Positions 21,691-27,576 of a stretch of DNA of 27,576 bases are shown piece after piece (within the stretch, counting starts at the first letter, position 1; every line of letters starts with the position of its first letter). Below the pieces are notes generated by a model. That model worked only from the letters and a program-made list of their open reading frames with translations, was not told the DNA's origin and ran no database searches. The stretch lies in NCBI GenBank assembly GCA_900547725.1, contig URHR01000021.1, forward strand, positions 1-27,576, written 5' to 3'. The stretch comes from an uncultured Eubacteriales bacterium (lineage in GTDB: Bacteria; Bacillota; Clostridia; Oscillospirales; CAG-272). Both the position numbers and the translations under genes were made by a program.

Positions 21691-22566
21691 TTATTTCTTA
21701 TAGATGATGACCAGCTCACTCTTGTAGTAGCAGGCGGTGAAGTCAATCTCCTGCAAGCGTTCCTCTGTAGGGCTCATGCCTGCAATAATCGCATCTACAT
21801 TACCAACCTTGACGGCGCTTATCATGGACTTGAACTCATAACTGACAATTTTTAGATCCATACCCAGTTCTGCCGCGATGAATTTTGCAACTTGCACATC
21901 GTAGCCGTTTGCGTATAGCCCGTTCCCGTATTTAACCGCGCCGTTTGCATCATTTGTTTGCGTCCAGTTGAACGGGTTATACGCGCACTCCATTGCAACG
22001 GTCAGTGTACCTTTGGAGGTATCGGTGTTCTCGGAATGCAAGGCAAAGGTCAGGTTTTGCTCAACCTCGGGGGTTGCGCAGATTGCAAAGATCTGCTCCA
22101 TCAGCGCGGACTGAACCGAAGCGGGAACTTTTTCCGCAAGAATGGCGTTGATCTGCGCGGTCAGCCCGGATTCCTTTTTCAGTCCGATGGCAATGCCGTT
22201 GTCATCGCCCGTGACCCGGAAGCCCGTGTCGTTGTTTTTCAGCTTGATGTACCCGAGGGAGCTGTCCTGCGCGCAGGCGTCAACGGCGGTCGGCTCTTCG
22301 GCAACGTAGCCGTCAATCGCGCCGCTCTTGAGCGCGTTCAGAAGCGTGGTGAAGTCCTTGTATTCCTTTTTTGTCACGCCCTGCAGCTGTTCGTTCAGCG
22401 CGGTGAGGTGGAATGTGCCGGACTGCGCGGCAAGGATTGCGCCCGAGTTGTTCAGCTCGGAAAGGCTTGTCATGGCGGAGATGTCAACGTGTTCCCGCTT
22501 TTTGCAGGAAGCAAGAAGCCCGGCAAGCAGGCAGAGGGTGAGTACGGCAGTCAGAATTCGTTTCAT
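21691..22566 (-). CDS. Amino acid ABC transporter substrate-binding lipoprotein, apparently circularly permuted
   Basis: 291 aa. The lipobox LASC puts the lipidated Cys at residue 21, anchoring the protein outside the membrane. The two halves of the SBP_bac_3 fold are present but in reversed order. Residues about 32-160 (TSLSELNNSGAILAAQSGTF, LLNALKSGAIDGYVAEEPTA, GIAIGLKKESGLTAQINAIL) correspond to the usual C-terminal part. Residues about 187-291 (GTLTVAMECAYNPFNWTQTN, GYDVQVAKFIAAELG, VDAIIAGMSPTEERLQEIDF, SELVIIYKK) correspond to the usual N-terminal part, ending just where a normal protein crosses into its second lobe. The ATG at 22566 has GGGAGG upstream. A longer in-frame extension runs through the riboswitch and is not a coding start. 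Substrate by context: lysine. Confidence 0.88.
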   Translation of the reverse strand: MKRILTAVLTLCLLAGLLASCKKREHVDISAMTSLSELNNSGAILAAQSGTFHLTALNEQLQGVTKKEYKDFTTLLNALKSGAIDGYVAEEPTAVDACAQDSSLGYIKLKNNDTGFRVTGDDNGIAIGLKKESGLTAQINAILAEKVPASVQSALMEQIFAICATPEVEQNLTFALHSENTDTSKGTLTVAMECAYNPFNWTQTNDANGAVKYGNGLYANGYDVQVAKFIAAELGMDLKIVSYEFKSMISAVKVGNVDAIIAGMSPTEERLQEIDFTACYYKSELVIIYKK

Positions 22567-22583
22567 GGTTGATTCCTCCCGAA

Positions 22584-22630
22584 AGAAAAAATAATAAAAT
22601 GAACGGTCGGAGCAAGTGCTCCGACCGTTC
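22584..22630 (-). terminator. Lysine-riboswitch terminator
   Basis: Arms GAACGGTCGGAGCA and TGCTCCGACCGTTC (22601-22630) pair perfectly. On the minus strand they are followed by ATTTTATTATTTTTTC. It lies between the aptamer and the binding-protein gene. Confidence 0.88.
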
Positions 22631-22689
22631 AAAAGGGAGTTCCGCGAGGAACGCCAAAAGGAACAAAACCGGATGCAGCACTCCGCAAA

Positions 22690-22843
22690 TTTTGCGACAG
22701 TCGCAGGGATATTCTCCGTGCGCCCAGCCGGATCGCGCTCAAACGCAAACCGCTTCGGCAAAATCGCCTTTCCCGTGGGGTCAACGGCTTTTGAGAGCCT
22801 TGCCCGCGGTACTGATCGATTTCGCGCCTCTGACATCAATTCT
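22690..22843 (-). promoter_or_regulatory. Lysine riboswitch (L box)
   Basis: Read on the minus strand, the conserved blocks occur in order: AGAGGCGC (from 22831), AGTACC, GGGAAAGGCGATTTTGCCGA followed by AGCGG (GCCGAAG at 22759-22753), CTGGG (22727-22723) and ACTGTC (near 22700). This order and spacing fit the lysine aptamer. With the downstream terminator it should stop transcription of the transporter when lysine is plentiful. The outer boundaries are approximate. Confidence 0.87.
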
Positions 22844-22868
22844 TTTTCCGACGATTCAATTTTGATAT

Positions 22869-22897
22869 AGTATAGCATGAGAAACCGCATTTGTCAA
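22869..22897 (-). promoter_or_regulatory. Promoter of the lysine-riboswitch operon
   Basis: On the minus strand, TTGACA (22897-22892), 17 bases, TATACT (22874-22869). Confidence 0.87.
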
Positions 22898-22954
22898 GGC
22901 TTTTTTGCAAGTTTGCGATTTCCGTCTTGCATTTTTGTGGATTCCGCCAAACGG

Positions 22955-24130
22955 TCAGACCAAAGCGCGCCGCAATCTTTCCAATCCGTCCAAAAGCGTT
23001 GCGCGCGGGCAGGCGACATTCATGCGCAGAAACCGTTCGCCGCCCCTGCCGTACTGCCTGCCGTTTGACAGATACAGCCCCGTTTTCCGTCGGATATCTC
23101 CGGCAAGCGCCTCGGAATCGGTGCAGAACGCGTCGCAGTCAAGCCACACAAGGTAGGTCGCCTCACCGCGTACCGCGCGCAGCCCCGGGATGTGTTCCTC
23201 CGCAAACCGATAAACGGTCTGCTTGTTTTCATACAGATATGCCCGCAGGGCGTCGAGCCACGCGTCGCCTTTCGTGTACGCCGCAACCGCCGCGGGAATT
23301 GCGAACACATTCGGCTCGGCAACCTCGTCGGTGTTGAGCGCCCGCCACACCTTGTGCCGCAAAAACGGGTTCGGAACCATCGCGCCCGCCGTCTGGATGC
23401 CCGCAAGGTTAAATGTTTTGGTGGGAGCAAAGCAGACCACGCAATTGTCGCGGCACTCCGGGGAGACCGAGGCGAACGGCACATAGTCCCGCCCGGGGTC
23501 GGTCAGGTCGCAGTGAATCTCGTCCGACACCACCACAACATGATGCCGCGCGGCAAGCGCGCCGATTTTTGCAAGCGTTTCGCGATCCCACAGCTTCCCA
23601 ACGGGATTGTGCGGGTTGCAGAGAATCATCATGGCGGTCTGCGGGTCGGCAAGTCCGGCTTCCAGAGCGGCGAAATCAATGCCGTATGCGCCGTCCGCAT
23701 AGGTGAGGGGAACTTCGAGCGGTCGCCGCCCGTTGTTGACAATGCTGTTATAGAAAATATTGTAGACCGGGGTCAGAAGCAGAACGTTTTCGTTCGGGGT
23801 GGTCAGCTTGCGTACCACGGAGGAGAGAATCGGCACGACGCCTGTGGCAAAAATCAGCCATTCGGGATCAACCTCCAAGCCGTGCCGCCGCGAAAACCAA
23901 CCGCAGACCGCCGCGCGCCATTCGTCGGTGACGTCGGTATATCCGAACACACCGTGCGCCACGCGCGCTTCCAGTGCCTCTCTGACGGCGGGGCAGGTGG
24001 GGAAGTCCATGTCCGCCACCCACATCGGAAGTTCGTTTTCTCCGACATCCCATTTGGTCGACCCGCTTCCGCGACGGTCTGGGACAAGATCAAACTGAAA
24101 CTGATATTGCGCTTGCGTTCCGGATTTCAT
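22955..24130 (-). CDS. PatB/MalY-type pyridoxal-phosphate C-S lyase (aminotransferase fold I)
   Basis: 391 aa. Family members cleave C-S bonds of cystathionine or related Cys conjugates. The typical opening is present (WDVGENELPMWVADMDFPTC), with NPHNPVGK (172-179), SDEIHCDL (202-209) and the PLP lysine K238 in APTKTFNLAG. The C-terminal substrate arginine region shows RFLRMNVACPR. Length is normal for the family. Its ATG overlaps the stop of the DUF3737 gene (ATGA), and only a weak AAAAGG precedes it, so translation is probably coupled. Cystathionine beta-lyase (methionine synthesis) is the likeliest role; odorant-type C-S lyase is possible. Confidence 0.92.
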   Translation of the reverse strand: MKSGTQAQYQFQFDLVPDRRGSGSTKWDVGENELPMWVADMDFPTCPAVREALEARVAHGVFGYTDVTDEWRAAVCGWFSRRHGLEVDPEWLIFATGVVPILSSVVRKLTTPNENVLLLTPVYNIFYNSIVNNGRRPLEVPLTYADGAYGIDFAALEAGLADPQTAMMILCNPHNPVGKLWDRETLAKIGALAARHHVVVVSDEIHCDLTDPGRDYVPFASVSPECRDNCVVCFAPTKTFNLAGIQTAGAMVPNPFLRHKVWRALNTDEVAEPNVFAIPAAVAAYTKGDAWLDALRAYLYENKQTVYRFAEEHIPGLRAVRGEATYLVWLDCDAFCTDSEALAGDIRRKTGLYLSNGRQYGRGGERFLRMNVACPRATLLDGLERLRRALV

Positions 24131-24978
24131 GCCTTTTCGCGCACCCCCGTGAGAATTTCGGTTTTTGCAGGGTCGATCCGTTCGGACTCCAGAATCAGCT
24201 CGCCGATCTCGTCCGCCACAATTCTGCCCGAGGTCGGGTTCTTCACACTGTCAACCCGCCCCACAATTTCCGCGTCTACCGTCGAATACTCAAACGCCAG
24301 CGTGGTGTTGAGCAGACGGCAGTTCCGCAGAACCAGATCCTCCACGTAGCAAAGTCCCTGCAGGGATTCGATGGTGCAGTCGACCAGCGTCAGCCGTTTT
24401 GTATTCCAACCGAGGTATTCGCCCGAAATGAAGCAGTTTTCCGCCCGGACGTCCTCGCAGTTCCAGAACGCGTCCTTGGAAAGCAGACGGGAATTCCGGA
24501 CGGTCAGATTCCGGCAGCCGTCAAAGGAGTAGTTCCCGTAAAGCGTCAGATTGTCCGCCGTCATATTGCGGCTGTTCATCGCGAAATAGTCCCCCTTCGC
24601 GGTCACGTCCGAGAGCGTTACGCCGTCGCATTCCCACAGCGTTTCGGCGGCATTCGCAAAAGAGACATGGCGGAGGGTCAGATCGTGACAGCGGCGGAAG
24701 TTTTTCGGCGCTTCGATCGCGCAGTCGGTCACCCGCACGCGCTCGCTGTACCAGACCCCCGCGCGCGCCATGTCGAACCATGTGCTGTCGCGCACGTCAA
24801 TCTCTTTTGCGTACCAAAGTGGGTACTTCCATTTGAACATACAGGCGCGCAGACTGATGTTGCGGCTTTCTTTGAGCGGGGACTCGCCGTCATCGAAGAT
24901 GGTTTCCTCAATTTCGCAGTCCCGCGCGGCGAACAGTGCGCGTTCTCCCGTCAGTCGTTCCTGTCCGATTTTCTTCAT
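24127..24978 (-). CDS. DUF3737 family protein (beta-helix-like)
   Basis: 283 aa. The opening GERALFAARDCEIEETIFDD and the following SPLKESRNI, KYPLWYAKEI, WFDMARAGVWY and NAAETLWECDGV are features I associate with DUF3737. The chain is built of about 20-residue repeats such as LTVRNSRLLSKDAFWNCEDV and LTLVDCTIESLQGLCYVEDL, typical of a pentapeptide- or beta-helix-like solenoid. The function of the family is unknown. No signal peptide is seen. AAAGGAG lies 11 bases before the ATG at 24978, with a consensus promoter 44 bases upstream. It overlaps the PatB-type gene by four bases, so the two are one operon. Confidence 0.88.
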   Translation of the reverse strand: MKKIGQERLTGERALFAARDCEIEETIFDDGESPLKESRNISLRACMFKWKYPLWYAKEIDVRDSTWFDMARAGVWYSERVRVTDCAIEAPKNFRRCHDLTLRHVSFANAAETLWECDGVTLSDVTAKGDYFAMNSRNMTADNLTLYGNYSFDGCRNLTVRNSRLLSKDAFWNCEDVRAENCFISGEYLGWNTKRLTLVDCTIESLQGLCYVEDLVLRNCRLLNTTLAFEYSTVDAEIVGRVDSVKNPTSGRIVADEIGELILESERIDPAKTEILTGVREKA

Positions 24979-25021
24979 CGTTCCGTCAGCTCCTTTACAG
25001 CTTTTGTTTCTCTCATTTATT

Positions 25022-25050
25022 ATTATATCACACGGCAGAATGCTTGTCAA
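25022..25050 (-). promoter_or_regulatory. Promoter for the DUF3737-PatB operon
   Basis: On the minus strand, TTGACA (25050-25045), 17 bases, TATAAT (25027-25022): perfect consensus. Confidence 0.88.
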
Positions 25051-25108
25051 ATGATTTTTCTGTGAAATCGGTTTGAACGGGAGTCGAAGGAAATTCACGT
25101 ATGACCCC

Positions 25109-25137
25109 TTGACAAACGGGTTCAGGTATGATAAAAT
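25109..25137 (+). promoter_or_regulatory. Promoter for the ECF S-component gene
   Basis: TTGACA (25109-25114), 17 bases, TAAAAT (25132-25137). The leader is too short for a riboswitch. Confidence 0.82.
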
Positions 25138-25190
25138 ATCCTGATATTACAGGAATCCCGCATTCCGGATAAAAAAGGATGATTTTTACC

Positions 25191-26012
25191 ATGACGCAAA
25201 ACCGAAATGAACGAACTCTCAAACTCGTGCAGATCGCAATGCTCGCGGCAATCGAACTGATTTTTGCCTTCACCCCGCTCGGATATCTCCATGTCGGGAT
25301 CATCGAAGTCACGTTTATGACCATTCCGATTGCCATTGCCGCCACCACGGTTGGCCCTGCGGCTTCGATTCTCCTGAGCCTGATTTTCGGAATCTCCAGT
25401 TTCGTGCAGTGCTTCGGCATGAGCGCGTTCGGCGTAATCTGCCTTGGCATCAGCCCGTGGAAGACCGCTGTGCTGTGTATTGTGCCCCGCCTGCTGATGG
25501 GTATTCTCACGGGTTACCTGTTCCGCTACCTGAAGAAAACGGGGAAGAGCCTGCTTGCTTTTTCGCTGACGTCGCTCTCCGCCGCGCTCTTGAATACGCT
25601 GTTCTTCGTGCTGTTCTTCTTTGTGCTCTTCCGCACCGCCTCGCTCGATTTCGGCGGGGGAGCGGTTTATGAGATCAGCACCATGAATCTGGCACAGGTG
25701 TTCGTTTTTCTCGCCGGATTTAACGGCGTTGTTGAGGTGGTTGCCTGCACGGTGCTGTCCACCGCGATCGGAAAGGCGCTGGAGCACTATCTCCTGCCTG
25801 CCATCGGAAAACGGGCTCATGCCAAAGCCGCAGCGGCAGAGGGGGGCGGAACGGAGGATACGCACAGTGTTACCTGCCCGCACTGCAACGCGACCTTCAA
25901 GGCTCACGGTGACCGCGGCGTTTGCCCGTACTGCGGCTTGAAATACCCTGCGGAGGAAGCCAAAGAGGAAGCCAAGACGGAATCGACCGAAGAAACCGAC
26001 GGAAACAAATAA
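25191..26012 (+). CDS. ECF transporter S component with C-terminal zinc ribbon
   Basis: 273 aa. S components bind a vitamin or metal and use a shared energising module encoded elsewhere. Residues about 10-205 are hydrophobic, with the family pattern FTPLGYLHVGIIEVTFMTIP, then GPAASILLSLIFGISS. The tail (about 215-273) carries CPHCNATF and CPYCGLKYP, a four-Cys zinc ribbon, then an acidic run of Glu/Lys/Thr. I cannot name the vitamin: pantothenate-type S components look similar, and no riboswitch precedes the gene. The ATG at 25191 fits AAGGA about 11 bases upstream; an in-frame ATG at 25179 is too close to that site. It is a monocistronic gene with its own promoter and terminator. Confidence 0.83.
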   Translation: MTQNRNERTLKLVQIAMLAAIELIFAFTPLGYLHVGIIEVTFMTIPIAIAATTVGPAASILLSLIFGISSFVQCFGMSAFGVICLGISPWKTAVLCIVPRLLMGILTGYLFRYLKKTGKSLLAFSLTSLSAALLNTLFFVLFFFVLFRTASLDFGGGAVYEISTMNLAQVFVFLAGFNGVVEVVACTVLSTAIGKALEHYLLPAIGKRAHAKAAAAEGGGTEDTHSVTCPHCNATFKAHGDRGVCPYCGLKYPAEEAKEEAKTESTEETDGNK

Positions 26013-26018
26013 TCTGAT

Positions 26019-26048
26019 GCGGAACGCCCGACGGGGCGTTCCGCTTTT
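26019..26048 (+). terminator. Intrinsic terminator after the ECF S-component gene
   Basis: The stem GCGGAACGCCC / GGGCGTTCCGC with loop GACG is followed by TTTT. Confidence 0.87.
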
Positions 26049-26128
26049 AGATTGTGTAGGAAACTGAACCGCCTCCCCAAAAAGGCGGGCGAAAACTTTA
26101 CCCCCACTGCGCCATTGGCGTTTTCCTC

Positions 26129-26157
26129 TTGACTTTTTGCGGCAATTGTGTTACAAT
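26129..26157 (+). promoter_or_regulatory. Promoter for the rhodanese-TtcA-like gene
   Basis: TTGACT (26129-26134), 17 bases, TACAAT (26152-26157), 35 bases before the start codon. Confidence 0.8.
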
Positions 26158-26192
26158 AGAGCGAAAAACGGAAAAGGACGGGACGATTCGGA

Positions 26193-27317
26193 ATGGAAAT
26201 CACGGTGGATGAACTGGAGCAACCCGGAAACGGGTATGTGATTTACGATATGCGGAGCGATGCGGAGCGAGCCTACGGGAGCATTCCCGGGGCTGTGCCG
26301 ACAGACGCGGAGACTCTGCTTGCAAGTCCGCCCCGGGAGACGGAACGACCGATTGTTGTGGTTTGCGCGAGAGGGGTTCTCAGCGTTGACGTTGCCGACA
26401 GGCTTTGCGAAGCGGGTTGCCGTGCCTACAGTCTTGCGGGCGGTTATGCCGCGTGGCTTCGCCGCGAGATTGCAAAGCAGGAGGCGGGAGACGTGCGCGA
26501 ACGGGTGGAGCAGAGCATCCGCACCCGCTTCAAAACCGTTCTGCTCAGCCGATTTGTGCGGGCGATCAAGGACTACCGGCTGATCCGCGACGGCGACCGG
26601 ATTGCGGTCTGCATCTCGGGCGGCAAGGATTCCATGCTCATGGCAAAGCTGTTTGAAGAGCTGCATCGCCACAGCCAGTGGGATTTTGAGGTTCAATACC
26701 TTGTCATGGATCCCGGTTATAATGAGAGCAACCGACGGATCATCGAGACGAACGCGCGGAATCTCGGTATTCCGATCACGATTTTTGAGAGCAACATTTT
26801 CGAGTCGGTCTATCACATCGAAAAATCCCCCTGCTACCTCTGCGCCCGGATGAGAAGGGGACACCTCTATTCCTATGCGCGCGAGTTGGGATGCAACAAG
26901 ATCGCGCTGGGACACCATTACGACGATGTGATTGAAACCATTCTGATGGGAATGCTCTACGGTTCTCAGATTCAGACCATGATGCCGAAGCTTCACAGCA
27001 CCAATTTTGACGGAATGGAACTGATCCGCCCGATGTATCTGATCCGCGAGGACGATATCAAGGCGTGGCGGGATGCGAACGATCTGCATTTTATCCAGTG
27101 CGCCTGCAAGTTTACCGATACCTGCACCACCTGCGGCGACAACGGAAACCGCTCCAAGCGGCAGGAAATCAAGGAGCTGATCCGCGAGCTGAAAAAGACC
27201 AACCCCGGGGTGGAGAACGCCATTTTCCGCAGTGTGGAGAATGTCTGCCTCGACACCGTGATTGCGTACAAACAGAAGGGGACTGTCCATCATTTTCTGG
27301 ATTCGTATGACGGATGA
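26193..27317 (+). CDS. Rhodanese domain fused to a TtcA-like tRNA thiolation ATPase
   Basis: 374 aa. Residues 1-95 form a rhodanese domain with a candidate active-site Cys at 58 (VVVCARGVLS), which would carry persulfide sulfur. Residues about 110-374 are a PP-loop ATPase of the TtcA/TtuA group: SGGKDS 142-147, CYLC 214-217 and GHHYDDVIET 240-249. C303, C305, C311 and C314 (QCACKFTDTCTTC) are candidates for an extra iron-sulfur or zinc ligand. TtcA proteins thiolate a tRNA base using sulfur passed through an iron-sulfur site, so one chain could both deliver and insert sulfur. The ribosome binding site is weak (AAAAGGA about 14 bases upstream). The target base is not determined; 2-thiocytidine-32 is the family precedent. 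Confidence 0.87.
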   Translation: MEITVDELEQPGNGYVIYDMRSDAERAYGSIPGAVPTDAETLLASPPRETERPIVVVCARGVLSVDVADRLCEAGCRAYSLAGGYAAWLRREIAKQEAGDVRERVEQSIRTRFKTVLLSRFVRAIKDYRLIRDGDRIAVCISGGKDSMLMAKLFEELHRHSQWDFEVQYLVMDPGYNESNRRIIETNARNLGIPITIFESNIFESVYHIEKSPCYLCARMRRGHLYSYARELGCNKIALGHHYDDVIETILMGMLYGSQIQTMMPKLHSTNFDGMELIRPMYLIREDDIKAWRDANDLHFIQCACKFTDTCTTCGDNGNRSKRQEIKELIRELKKTNPGVENAIFRSVENVCLDTVIAYKQKGTVHHFLDSYDG

Positions 27318-27429
27318 AGCGGAATCCGGCGGTAAACTCCGGAAGTATAAAGGACACCCGGGGTGGAAAATAAGCCGCAAAAAAAACGGTTTTTGCATGA
27401 AAATCGGGAGGTTTTTTTGCCCAAAGGGG

Positions 27430-27458
27430 TTGCAACCGGACAAAACCTGTGCTATAAT
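27430..27458 (+). promoter_or_regulatory. Promoter for the gene at the right edge
   Basis: TTGCAA (27430-27435), 17 bases, TATAAT (27453-27458). I see no clear terminator in the 110 bases between the preceding gene and this promoter. Confidence 0.72.
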
Positions 27459-27498
27459 TTATTCAAAATTTTTTTGAAGGCGGAGGATATTCGGTTTG

Positions 27499-27576
27499 AT
27501 GCTCGCAACTTGTTCCAGAATCTGTTTCTATGTAACGCCAACGGTTGATGTGATTGAAGAAATACCGGATTTTCTG
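27499..27576 (+). CDS. Start of an unidentified gene cut by the window edge
   Basis: 26 codons, open to the edge, starting at ATG 27499 (MLATCSRICF...). GGAGGA lies 11 bases upstream and a good promoter 41 bases upstream, which together support a real start. The fragment is too short to recognise. Confidence 0.4.
   Translation, partial: MLATCSRICFYVTPTVDVIEEIPDFL

Noticed and set aside
22567..22890. N-terminal extension of the substrate-binding protein
   Set aside because: The in-frame extension runs through the lysine riboswitch and its terminator. The internal ATG at 22566 has a strong ribosome binding site and begins a perfect lipoprotein signal.
22898..22954. TGCAAG ... CTTGCA dyad near the end of the PatB-type gene as a terminator
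   Set aside because: The stem is six bases with a 14-base loop, and there is no T run in the direction of the gene.

Overview
The window looks like a chromosomal segment of a GC-rich, Gram-positive anaerobe of the Clostridia (Bacillota), probably gut-associated. I infer this from the ylbM/tmcAL - DUF177 - rpmF neighbourhood, GGAGG-type ribosome binding sites, many TTGACA-N17-TATAAT promoters, intrinsic terminators, Firmicutes-type cobalamin and lysine riboswitches, and families such as DUF1294, DUF3737, PatB and an ECF S component. I see no rRNA, tRNA, CRISPR array, transposase or integrase.

Left part (1-9.7 kb). tmcAL (minus) diverges from DUF177-rpmF (plus). A glycoside-hydrolase-like gene follows. 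A markedly AT-rich metallophosphoesterase gene comes next, on the minus strand and directly behind a cytidylate-kinase-like gene; it looks acquired. On the plus strand lie a DUF1294 membrane protein, a GH110-like beta-helix enzyme, an AraC-type sensor domain that lacks its DNA-binding half, and a small Cys-motif protein.

Middle (9.7-20.1 kb). A Na/Pi cotransporter gene has a Pho-box-like direct repeat and a poor -35 box. The most interesting locus follows: a cobalamin riboswitch with its own terminator heads a four-gene operon. The four products are secreted or membrane-anchored and alternate between an alpha6/alpha6-barrel protein and a DUF4430 (transcobalamin-like C-terminal) protein: alpha, beta, alpha, beta. 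Animal intrinsic factor and transcobalamin are built from these same two folds in one chain. The locus therefore reads as a surface cobalamin-capture system with the two halves of the binding site on separate polypeptides, made when B12 is scarce. That function is inference; the riboswitch and the domain order are what the sequence shows.

Right part (20.1-27.6 kb). On the minus strand a lysine riboswitch controls an ABC importer (substrate-binding lipoprotein, permease, ATPase), so lysine is the likely substrate. The binding protein appears circularly permuted: its C-terminal lobe comes first and its N-terminal lobe last. Then come a DUF3737-PatB pair (minus), an ECF S component fused to a zinc ribbon (plus), a rhodanese-TtcA-like tRNA thiolation protein (plus), and the first 26 codons of a further gene.
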